Assembly: GCA_019828595.1 (NCBI GenBank)
Contig: JAHQRK010000017.1
Span: forward strand, 1,550,001 to 1,614,000
From: Aphanomyces cochlioides
Lineage: Eukaryota; Oomycota; Saprolegniomycetes; Saprolegniales; Verrucalvaceae
DNA length: 64,000 nucleotides
Direction: 5' to 3'
Below the pieces are notes generated by a model. It saw only the letters and a list, made by a program, of their open reading frames with translations, was not told the DNA's origin and searched no databases. The stretch's first letter is position 1. Each line of letters begins with the position of its first letter. This document shows, one piece after another, positions 1 through 9,557 of the stretch. Position numbers and translations under genes: made by a program.

Positions 1-1203
1 TCAAGGGCTTCACCATCAATCGGTTCAGCACCATTGATCATGTGGCGAATGCTAGAGAGGTCAATAGGTTGATCAGGACTGGGTTGGAATTTGCGAGAGC
101 AAAGTGCATACGCAAAGTTTGGAGCTTGTAATTGCGTTGCCTTGTACAAAGAAATAAGCCGAATCCACAAGGATGGATTCTTGATAAAGCTGAATGGGGA
201 CATGTAGACACCATGACCGCCTACAGAACAGTGAAAAGTCTGAATTCTGAATTTCAATACCGGTGAAGAGAACGCCCAAATATGCCCCAATCAAGCCCAT
301 GTCATGGTATTGAGGCAGCCATGACACAACGACAGAGTCGTCACCTGCGACCAATGCCGCAGAAATCAGCGTCAGATTGTGACTCAAATTGCCATGGGAA
401 ATCATGACACCCTGTGGAGTTTTAACTAGGCACTGTAAGTAGACTGTACCTTGGGGTCGGAGGTTGACCCAGACGTGTATTGCAAAAAGGCAAGATCATC
501 CAGGGATGGAGGAGTAATATTTGTAGCGTGAGGGGGTGTTGCCGTGGCAAGAGTATCTGTTTCGATCCATTGGAGGTCAGGCCATGGATATCTTTCAGAA
601 AATGTGACTTTTTGCTTGATATCGAGCACTTTCTTCGCGTAGTTGTAGGACTTATTCGTCAATGCAACTTTGGCGCCAGCGTTTGAGCACACAGTCGCAA
701 ACATGACAATATCCTTGCGCAATTTCCTCGGATCTAGCGCAGTTGGGTTACAGAACACAAGATTGAATCGTACCTGGTGGGTAAACAGGTACAGCTACAA
801 CACCAGCCCGCAAGCATGCAAGAAAAGTCACAATAAAGTCCAAGCCAGGTGGGTAAACCAGGAGCACTTTTTCACCTCGTGCAAGTCCCAAACTACAATT
901 CAGTCAGGTTCGTTCAATCCAGCAAAGCTTGTGTTACCCTTTTGACGACACGTTTGAACTCGTGACTAGCCACTTTGCTAGATTTGAGCTTCGGGCATGA
1001 ACATCCTTCAAATCTCTCAATTTTTCATTCGATTGCTTGACCTTACCTTGTACGTCAAGCTATCGACTACGCGTCCATTGTCGTCCACAAACTCATAGAG
1101 ATTCTTGCCATGACAGATTCAGTAGATCTATACAAGTCTTATCTACCTTGTCTGGATGATGGCTCGTCCAGTGGTCCAAGCGCTCCAGCAGCGTCTTCTC
1201 CAT
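1..1203 (-). CDS. Fatty-acyl-AMP ligase-like adenylate-forming enzyme, partial at left edge
   Basis: N-terminal part of an AMP-binding (ANL superfamily) enzyme that would activate a fatty acid as acyl-AMP. The ATG is at 1203-1201 and the reading starts MEKTLLERLDHWTSHHPDK. It continues over a 43-nt intron (about 1156-1114) into NLYEFVDDNGRVVDSLTY, the usual N-terminus of FAAL enzymes. Further exons give VLLVYPPGLDFIVTFLACLR, the adenylation loop YTSGSTSDPKG (about 490-410), the FAAL-typical VSWLPQYHDMGLIGAYLG (about 330-280), and NGAEP close to position 1. Several introns of about 45-60 nt split it. FAAL rather than acyl-CoA ligase is inferred from the SWLPxYHDMGL and NGAEP motifs. The gene could be a stand-alone enzyme or the loading part of a larger protein; the C-terminal half lies outside the window. 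Confidence 0.85.
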
Positions 1204-1721
1204 CTTGAAATTACTCGACTGAGGTTTCAAACGGTCGACTTGTTTACAAATTTCAAATGAAACCATACAGTTCAACCAAAAGCCGGATAAATGTGATTTA
1301 TCCGGACGATATCGAACCAGACACCTCGACAAGGTTGACCTTCGGCCTTGACCACAGTCAACCGCAACTCAACGACTAAAGCCCGTATATCGCAAGAAGC
1401 CAGGAGTTCTAATTGCTGATTGACCCCAAGAAGCAGAGAGAAAAGCCTGCCAGAAAAAACGTGGTTTGTGATGCATAAGCGTGTCGATGAGGCCCAAAAA
1501 TGAATAGCATGATGGTTTGGTCTACATGAAAGACCATTCTGCTTCTTTGCGAAAGGCGACTTTCGATGAATGAAGCCAGCGAAGTGCATGCGTGTGGCCC
1601 TAGAAGAGAGCGGTAGCAAGTGAGCTAAGTATAGCTGATGACAAAGGTGTTGGTATCACTTCTGACTTGCGATCTTTGACAAAAGGTCATTTATCCGGAA
1701 ATTATCCAGTCAGGAAGGTGT
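1204..1721. promoter_or_regulatory. Intergenic region with TTATCCGG-type motifs
   Basis: 518 bp between the acyl-AMP ligase start codon and the ankyrin gene stop. No convincing gene. It holds half-site and inverted copies of the TTATCCGG/CCGGATAA motif at about 1283-1305 and 1690-1705. The first pair lies about 80 bp upstream of the ligase ATG. Function is not known. Confidence 0.4.
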
Positions 1722-3144
1722 CTACTTCTTGGTGGAGGCATCGAGAAGAGCATAGACTGCAGCAAAGAATGCAACAATGACAGCAATGACGAGCGCCATA
1801 GTCAAGCCGCTAGTGTTGTTGACGACAGGTGCAGTGTCTTCTTCAGCTACTGGTACTGGCTCGTTGTCCTCTTCAGGGATGAGTGATCGTCGCTTAGCTG
1901 CCTTTTCCTTGGCACGAGCCATCATTGCTACATCGCACCAGTCACAAGATGTCATTGCATTGCAAACGTACCATTTCTCGCGTTTTGAATGGCCGTTTCG
2001 TTTGGACCATCGTCGTCGACAACTTTCTTGCCTCGGGTATTTTTCTTGGCTGGGGCCGATTCGACAGGAGTTTCTTCAACACCACCCACAAGCTCGGCTG
2101 CCGTCTTTCCTTGAGCATTTTTTATCTTCGCGCTTTCAGGGAACTTTTCGAGCAAAAACTGAGCAACTTCGGTCGGCCATGGCTTGGAAGTATCCGCGCG
2201 CAAGGCTTCAGCATGCAATGGAGTGTTTCCCACCTTGTTGACCGATGATTTTGCTCCCTACGAGGCCAAAATTGCATGGTTTCAAGTAATGAAAGTCAAC
2301 CCACCTTGGCACAAAGAGCTTGCACAATCTCCAATGCATCCGAGCGCGTTTGCATGCAAGCCCAATGCCTAAAGTAGTCATTAACACGTAGAATGTCATT
2401 TCGGGTGCAAACAGTGCAGAGTTGCCGTTGGCGTCGACAGAATTGAGACCATGTCCCTTGTTAACCTGGACACAGATTTGTGTGATGGTCAGAAGTAGTG
2501 GCTTACCAAGAGAAAGACAATTTCAGCATTTCCTTTGGCACTGGCAACCAAAAGAGGCGTCATGTTCTTAGCGTCTGGGATGTCCAGATTGGTCTTTGAC
2601 GCGAGCAAAAGTTGCACGGCATCGATCGAGTCATATTCTACGTGGCAATGAAATCGATTGCAAATTTTGCGTACGTGCAGCGAGATGCAAAGCTGTTTGG
2701 CCAGACGAGTCCTTGAGGGTCAAGTCGGGTTGGTGCTTCAGGAGAATCTACAAGCAATCAGATGAAAGCGGCTCGTAGAGAGAGATTGTAAACCTCAAGC
2801 ATAGGAACATAGTGTGATGGCTGTTGAGCCAAGGCTAACATGATCGTCGTGTAGCCAGACTTCTTTTCTTTCAAGTTGACATTTGCTCCATGGTTGCAAA
2901 GGAACTCCACCATCGCAAGCTCATCTTCAGCAATGGCGAGATGCAAACCTACGAGGTATGATGCTGATGACTGTCGTTGATTCGTGCCATACCGGATTCA
3001 CCTTTCTTGTTTTGAAAGTGAATATGATCCAAAAGCGTCTCTGCTCTTTCAATATCACCTTTTCCTACAACGAGCATGCATAAGCGTCTCTTCTCGATGT
3101 CGTGAAGTGAACCTACCCGCTGCCTTGAGGAACTGCGCCGACAT
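1722..3144 (-). CDS. Ankyrin-repeat protein with C-terminal membrane anchor
   Basis: Start MSAQFLKAAG at 3144. After a short intron (about 3114-3065) the reading continues KGDIERAETLLDHIHF, a typical first ankyrin helix pair. Ankyrin consensus pieces follow: LHLAIAEDELAMVEFLCNHG with ANVN, then further repeats with TPLLVASAKGNAEIV-type and GNTPLHAEALR-type sequence. The last exons give a charged linker rich in Lys, Glu and Pro and then a single hydrophobic segment (LTMALVIAVIVAFFAAVYAL) just before the C-terminus, ending at 1722. This predicts a tail-anchored protein with the ankyrin repeats in the cytosol. Partner proteins cannot be named from sequence. Exon joins in the middle (2240-2760) are approximate. 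Confidence 0.75.
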
Positions 3145-3356
3145 GGTCAATTTGATGAAGTGCCAATACTGTGAAAAGTGATATGATAAATATTAATTGT
3201 CAAAGGTATTTCTTATTGTACGCAATTTATTTAATTGCATTTAAAAACACTGTCAAGATTTGAAAATAATTTTAATTACATTTAAAAAATGAGGTTGAAA
3301 TTTGAATTTTTTTTTTCCCTGCAGGAAAGTACGACGTGGAAAAGAGCGCGAGTGCC
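3145..3356. promoter_or_regulatory. AT-rich divergent promoter
   Basis: 212 bp between divergent starts (ankyrin gene minus, coiled-coil gene plus). It is strongly AT-rich around 3180-3310, with an imperfect repeat of ATTTAAAAA and AATTACATTTAAAAA. No other feature seen. Confidence 0.4.
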
Positions 3357-5319
3357 ATGCCGACAAATGGCGACGTAGGTACGAATCTGACGCTTCAATT
3401 GTGGATGTATCTGCGAAAAATCTGCTTAGATTTGGTAGACCTATCATCCATGCCGCTAGATACCGTCTTGCTCACGCCAGAGAAGAAATCTCGCATCCTG
3501 AGTCTGCTACATCACATCCAAGCAGATTATCAAGCACAGGCACAGAAGATTGAATGGCAAGAACAACTGCTAGAAGCTAAACAGCGACTTATTGATAAGT
3601 ACGAAGCAATTGCCCAAGGAAATTTAAAGAGCGACGCAAAGGAAGAGCATCAAGAAGATGACAACCTCAACTCTAGTTTGACATTGGACATCGACCAATC
3701 TTTTCAAGCCGACTTGGACACGACAAAAGGATCCCCAACAACTGATACGGCAGAGTTCTCGAGCAACAACTACGCATGCTCTGAAGACGCGACGCCAACT
3801 CGATTTGATTTCAGGTCATGGTCATCTCTAGTTCGCAAAATCCAGCATGAACTTTCCCGATTGTCTGAAAGCAATCCACTTCGACGATTTACCCAGCAGC
3901 TTTGTCGTCAAGTTGCTGATTTGCCTGCCTCGAACGAAATATTTATGCTTCGAAGTACTCTGAAGAATCTTCAACATCAAGCACAGGCGCACAGTTCAAT
4001 CATCCAAGAATTACGCCGCGAAAATGATGACAGACTGTCTCGAGCAAGGCATAAACGGCAACTGAATTTGTGTTTTCAAGATGAAATGGTCCGTCTGCGT
4101 ACTCAAGTTGCAGATTTGAAAGCGCAGCACGTGCAATTATATGCCAAGTACAATGACAATCAGCAAGAGTACTCCTATCTCCAAGAAGACTTCTCCAGCC
4201 TCCACAGAGAGTATGAAGAGCTTCGAAGTTCGCTAGAGACTTGTAAACAGGACAACACATCCCAGCTAGAGCTCTTTCAAACCAAGTCCGAACAGCAGAT
4301 CGCTTTACTTCAAGAGGAACACAAAGCGGAGCGAGAAGCATTACTCGAAACACACCGAAGGACAATTGACGAACTCACTCGTGTACTAAAGTCGCAGGAA
4401 ACCAAGTGGAGTAGCCAGATAAATCGTTTGCTGGAGCTCATTGACACTCAAGAGCAAGATATAGCAACTCTACATACAGCCTCCAAGGCAAAATCATCAG
4501 ATCTGGAACAAAGGCTGGCAAAAGCAGAAGAGAGAAATCAGTCACTGCATAGTCTCATTGATACTCAAAAGCATGATCTAGCAGCTCTTCTCACAGCACA
4601 AAAGGCGCAAATATCACATCTGGAGAAAACTCTGGTGCAACAAAAAGAGAGAAATTTGTCCCTGCTGAGGCTCATCGATGTTCAAGAACAAGATTTGGGT
4701 ATTCTTCGTGCATCGTCAAAGGCACAAATATCAAATCTGGAACAAAAGATAACACAACAGGAAGAAAGGAATCAGTCCCTGGTGGCCTCACTGACTGAAT
4801 GTCAAAGAGACCTTGAGGCTTCCAAGGAAGAAGTGAAAAAGTACCTCCTCGAGTGCGAATCTTACAAGACTGTTCAAGTATCGCTTCAGGAAGAATGTCA
4901 ACTTCAAGCGTAAGCCGCCTTTCAGAAGAGTGTGGCAGTGACATGATTGATGTAGGAAACAACTTCAGCTGCACGCTGTGTTGCAAGAGCAAGCAGAAAC
5001 TTGGCAAATGACGTGTCTGGAGCACGAGCAACGAGTCGGGGAATTGAAACAATGTGTGGCATCATTGAGGGATGAATTGCGTTGTTCAAAAGAGCGCTGC
5101 ATGCCTGATATTTCTCACTTGTTGCAACAACATCAAGATCCAGCATCAACAATTAATGACGAAGTTGTGGACAAGCTCAAGTTGGTTCTTGACAAACGTA
5201 TTGAGGAATACAGTCAAGACCAATCGAAATACCCCACAAACGCTCCATTACAGCATTATTTATCAGTCGAGATGGTGTTCTTGTCAGCTCTCCGCGGCCG
5301 ATTGCTGCTCTTGAATTAG
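3357..5319 (+). CDS. Long coiled-coil protein with three 39-residue tandem repeats
   Basis: The first in-frame ATG is at 3357 (MPTNGDVGTN). Exon 1 runs to 4909, a 46-nt intron covers 4910-4955, and exon 2 runs to the TAG at 5317-5319, giving about 638 residues. The splice restores a coiled-coil frame (A|KQLQLHAVLQEQAETW). Most of the protein after residue about 180 is Glu/Gln/Leu/Lys heptad-like sequence. Residues about 361-477 are three consecutive 39-residue repeats, each starting LID.Q and ending RN.SL. No catalytic domain is visible. A structural or scaffold role is inferred only from the coiled coil. Its stop codon overlaps that of the convergent BBS4 gene. Confidence 0.75.
4437..4787 (+). 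repeat. Three tandem 117-bp repeats inside the coiled-coil gene
   Basis: Units at 4437-4553, 4554-4670 and 4671-4787 each encode a 39-residue copy starting LIDTQ or LIDVQ and containing KA.(I/S)S.LE and ERN.SL. They are clearly related but diverged, so they are an older in-frame duplication. No other copies seen in the window. Confidence 0.85.
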
Positions 5320-6824
5320 CTTTCTTGATTGAATGCTTCTAAGAGAGCTTGACGCTGAGCGACGACCTCGGGGTCACTCGATCGAGTGCTTTCATCCAAA
5401 CTATCAAAGATAACTTCGAATTTGTCAAATTGAACCTTGGCACGCTCGATTTCATCGTTGTTGAAGAGCGTGAGCGCATAGTTCAGATGAAACAAGTGAT
5501 CTCTACTCAAGAACGTCAAAAGACCTGTATGACCTCGTAACATTTACGATTCCATCTCAATTGCTTTCTCGTAAGCGCTGCAGGCGTTTTCAAAGTCATC
5601 GAGTCGACCCAGAGTTATGGCCAAGTACATGTAAGAGCTCGGGAAATCAGGCTTCAGGTTAATTGCTGCGCTGAAATAGTGAAATGCCGATGCGTATTGC
5701 CCAGTGTTGAGATGAACCAGACCCAAGTTGTACGACGTGATCCATTCAAAAGGATCAAGATACAATGCTCGCTTCAAACTCGCGACAGCCTGTCACAATT
5801 GTCATACGCGCTTCGTTAGCCACGACGTACCGCCACATAACGTTGCTTGCCAAAGAAGCACATGCCAATGTTGTTCCACAACTGAGCTGAGTTTGGAGTC
5901 TACAAAGATAAATCTCCATGGTGCTCGTCCTTGGGCTTACCTGAACAGCCGCGACGCGGTATTTGACAAGGGCGACGTCCATATCGCCGTGGTCTTGAAT
6001 GATGGAACCCGCCGCCAAGATTGTCTACAGACCCTTGATCAGTCTTTATGATGATGGATTACCTTGGCGTTGCGTGGATCATGTGTCATGGAATTGCCTA
6101 GGTAGTCAAATGCGCGGAAGTTCTCGCCAATGCGGAGGTAGAGCAAGCCGATCGTCGTGAGAAGCTCAGGATTTTCAGGTGAAAACTCGAGCGCTTCCAA
6201 GTAGACATTGATGGCGGCTTTAAAGTCTTCGCGGAGCGTATGCACTTTGCCAAGCTGAAGATACGTCGTGTCGTGACGATGGATGTTGTTGGCCCGCTGG
6301 AACGATTCGATCGCTTGATCGTAGTCCTTCAAGTACATGTGGCACAACCCAATATTGTGATGGATCTCCCAGTCGTCGGGACCAGTCAACTTTGTCGTTT
6401 CTTCGTAAACTTCGATCGCAGCTTTGTGTTTGCCAAGAAGGTAAAGCGATCGACCCACCTAGTTGATCGTCTCATTGAGACTACCTCAGGTATTGTTGTT
6501 GTACCTGCTTAAGGTTGTCCTTATTGTCAGGGTTGAGGCACGTCGCGGCTTGAAAGAGCTGGAGTGATTCTTGGATACGTCCGTTGTGTTGCATGATGAG
6601 CGCTGTCGAAGATCAGGTAAGCAAGAGGCGATCCAAGACAATGCACTACCTTTGACGTAGATGGGATATTCGCACAAGCCTTGGTGTTCCTTGAGCATCT
6701 CTTCGATGAGCTTCAAGCACTCGGTGAACTCCTGGCGCAGGTAGAGCTTGTGAAGCAGGTAGTTCTTGGTCGTTAGCGGCGGCTCCAGTCGATGCAACGG
6801 CCGTGTGGATGCATTTTCAGTCAT
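5316..6824 (-). CDS. BBS4: BBS4, TPR subunit of the BBSome
   Basis: BBS4 is a tetratricopeptide-repeat subunit of the BBSome, the coat-like complex that moves membrane proteins in cilia and flagella. The reading starts [11 protein letters not shown] (an in-frame ATG at 6854 is an alternative). Diagnostic stretches are [90 protein letters not shown] and [20 protein letters not shown]. Together these give about 8-10 TPR motifs in the same order as animal BBS4. Short introns interrupt it near 6480-6515, 6605-6650, 6027-6062, 5900-5942, 5790-5830 and around 5543. It ends EAFNQES at 5316. The gene implies a flagellate zoospore stage. Identification is by recognisable family sequence and is strong. 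Confidence 0.93.
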
Positions 6825-6947
6825 GGCCTCCCAGCGCGCTTGGTTTCCTCTCAAAAGTGACGGTTACGACGCCACTTGTAACGACACAGTGCGTGAAGAT
6901 CCAAGTCAAAAGTGCACCTTGCAATCGTGATCATATTCAACAATGTG

Positions 6948-7969
6948 TTATGAAGCAGTATAGAAGACGCCGCGAACTGTGATGTAGCTCATGCAGCAAT
7001 AGTACCGCAGCGGTTGCCCTGGACCCAATGAAACGTACTCGTATTGCTGCTTGCCGATCAAATTGATGCGGACGACAACGTTGCCCCGAGCGAGGACTTT
7101 GTGAGGCAATTGGAACGTTTGAAGCTGAGCAAGAGATCACCATCGCATCAAGAGACTGTCAGTCAGTACCTCCATCGTGTTGTCGACGTCGTATGCTGGC
7201 GACACGTACACCGGCTCTGTGTCTTTGTCTTCGTGCAGCGCCATGGACACTTGACGCGGAGCATACCCTGGCTCTCCCGTTTGCCAAAACGCCTGGTACG
7301 GAATCACTTGGATCGATTCGATGATGCACGTCCCCAGGAGCGAGTACACGATGAAGTCGTCGTCTTCATGGGACAGTGTTGGTGCACTACTCCAGTAGCA
7401 GTCTCCCCCCGAGCAATCGCAGATGAGTCTGTCACGCAGGACGGTCAGCAATCTCTTTCACGACGTTGTTGGTACCGTTGAATGTTGTACTCGTTCAAAA
7501 TGTGATTGGGCTCCTCGTTTTCGAGCATCGCGGCGACGCGGTAGCATTGGGAGTAATTCAATGTGTTGGAAGCGCACTCTTCATCATGGCGATGGACGGA
7601 CGACACATCTACAACGATCTTTACTCCATCAACGATTGGGCGTAATAGAGTCTACCTAAGACGTCTTCAAACAGCGTGACGTGCGGTTCTTTGTCCATGA
7701 TCTCGCACGCGCATGCAAAGTGCTTCCATCGCGTGATGTACCGGTAATCTCGTGCCGTCGGGAGCAAGGCCGAGCGGACGACAGACTGTTGCCACAACAC
7801 TACCACGCCAACTCAGTCGTCATAGCTAAGCATGCAGGAGCGTACCTCGAGCTTGCGCTTTATCCTCTGACCAGAAGAACAATCGACACGTCAACTCCAT
7901 CGCATGAAGCGACTCATGGTCGGCAAACGCCGCGACGCTCATCCACAATTCCCGCGGGAGTCGATCCAT
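6948..7969 (-). CDS. F-box protein, tandem paralogue A
   Basis: ATG at 7969 gives MDRLPRELWMSVAAFADHES and then LHAMELTCRLFF, a good F-box (start LPxEL, hydrophobic core, conserved Cys/Arg). F-box proteins recruit substrates to SCF ubiquitin ligases. After introns near 7856-7804, 7660-7610 and 7178-7127, the C-terminal half has CYWSSAP, DDFIVYSLLG, IPYQAFWQ and EPGYAPRQVS. The tail is LIGKQQYEYVSLGPGQPLRY then YCCMSYI, with the stop at 6948. The C-terminal domain is shared with the neighbour B and looks like a compact beta-rich, possibly ligand-binding domain. I do not recognise it by name. Start codon lies 41 bp downstream of the stop of paralogue B. Confidence 0.78.
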
Positions 7970-8010
7970 TGGCGACTCAAGAAAAAATGATCGAATGCGA
8001 ATCCGGTTAA

Positions 8011-9040
8011 TTACAGAAAGTCGGACGGCAGAAGCAATCCCGTCGCACCGACGTAGCTCAAGCAGCAGTAGTAGCGCCGCGGTTCGTCCGATTCGAGCAT
8101 GTCGTACTCGTACTGACGCTTTCCTAGGAGGTTCACACGGACACGTGTGTCTTGGAGGAGGAGGACGCGCTGTGGCAGGTCAAACGTTTGCAGCTACAAG
8201 GACAAGGTGCGATCAATCCCGACTGACCGGCGCGACTCAGAGCGACGGACCTCCATCGAGTTGGCGACGCTGTAGCACGGGGACGTGTAGTAAACCTGCG
8301 CGTCTGCGCGGATGAGCGAGATCGAGACTTCTAGCGGCGCGTAACCTGGCGATCCAAGCTGCCAGAATGCTTTGTATGGGATGAGTCCGATCGCCGCGAG
8401 GATGCATGGGCCCAAGATGGCATACTCGATGAAGTCGTCATGCGCACGAGAGAACGATGGCGCGCTGCTCCAGTAGCAATGGCCGCTTGGACAACTGCAC
8501 ATCAATCTACAAGATTCTCTCAGCTCGCAATCCTTCAACGATGGAACACACCGTTGAATCGTGTAGTCAAAGAGGTTCTGGCACGCGGATTCACTGCGCA
8601 GTCGACGCATTTCGCGGTAGCAATGGGAGATGTGCAATGTGTTGGACGGACTCTCGGCGTCGGCGCGGTCGACCGAGGACGCTTCTACGTGAGAACCTCC
8701 ACTTCAGCGAACCAAATCCATGTGCTCCTACCATGAACATGCTGGAAAAGACTTGCTTGCTTGACTTGCTGGTCGCTTTCTTCCATCCTGGCGCATGCAC
8801 ACGCCAAGTTCTTCCACTTGAACTCGCGGCTTGATGTTGTCGTGAGCAATCGTTGCGCCAACTTCTTCCAGTACGCTACAGCCACATCGATGCATTCTCC
8901 GCCGCAAATTGCGTACCTCCGAGTAAACAACACTGGCGTAGTAAGCTGCAAGTCGATTCTAAGGCATGGAGGTCATCGTGGTCCAAGTAGAGCGCGATGT
9001 GATCCACGCATTCCGTCGGGAGATCCACAATCCTGTTCAT
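8011..9040 (-). CDS. F-box protein, tandem paralogue B
   Basis: ATG at 9040 gives MNRIVDLPTECVDHIALYLD followed by HALESTCSLLRQCC, an F-box. An intron (about 8922-8880) joins to AYWKKLAQRLL and later exons with CSCPSGHCYWSSAPSFS, DDFIEYAILGPCIL, LIPYKAFWQLGSPGYAPLE and YYTSPCYSVANSME. The last exon reads LLGKRQYEYDMLESDEPRRY then YCCLSYVG, and the stop is at 8011. Same architecture and spacing as paralogue A, so this is a head-to-tail duplication. The substrate is unknown. It diverges from the Golgin A7-like gene with only 48 bp between the two start codons. Confidence 0.8.
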
Positions 9041-9088
9041 CTTTTCAAGTGAAGATCGCTCTGTCTCTCCATATCCGGAAACGAACGC

Positions 9089-9493
9089 ATGGGAACTCAA
9101 CAACCGAAGGAACTCGCGCGCATTCCGGCCGTGGGCAACACGTGGGTCAATGGACTCTCGAACGAATACGACGCCGACTTCTTTCCACCAGAGCTCGAGC
9201 TATACATGTCCAAGGCCGACTTTGACGATGCGCTCGAGTTGATCAATCAAGCGCTGCATGATCTCTGGCCGTGCGTCCCGTGCTGGTCCTCTGGATATGC
9301 CTGCTGCATTTGCACGCTCGGGCTTTCGCTCTACTGCGCATGGGGACAAGTGAGTGAAGCCGAGCGTTGTACACTGCGTCAAATCGATCGCGTGAATCGC
9401 CGCGCGTGCTTTCAAGAGCGACACGTCGTCTGGGGTCTTGAGAAATCCTGGGCACGACATACAAGTTGGCTCGTCGTATCTGTCGTCGAGTAA
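9089..9493 (+). CDS. Golgin A7/ERF4-family protein
   Basis: Single exon, 134 residues. The central region has YDADFFPPELELYMSKADFD, then ALELINQALHDLWPC and CWSSGYACCICTLGLSLY. This matches the ERF4/Golgin-A7 domain: a beta strand, an acidic helix, and a Cys-rich hydrophobic helix that is usually palmitoylated. Family members are partners of DHHC palmitoyltransferases at the ER or Golgi. The C-terminus HTSWLVVSVVE resembles the final strand of that domain. The assignment rests on motif pattern, so the exact family is less certain than the reading frame. Confidence 0.65.
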   Translation: MGTQQPKELARIPAVGNTWVNGLSNEYDADFFPPELELYMSKADFDDALELINQALHDLWPCVPCWSSGYACCICTLGLSLYCAWGQVSEAERCTLRQIDRVNRRACFQERHVVWGLEKSWARHTSWLVVSVVE

Positions 9494-9557
9494 GGCGACG
9501 GACGTCGGGTAGCTATCGTATATATATTGGCTTGACTCTCACTCTACATGGTCCTAT

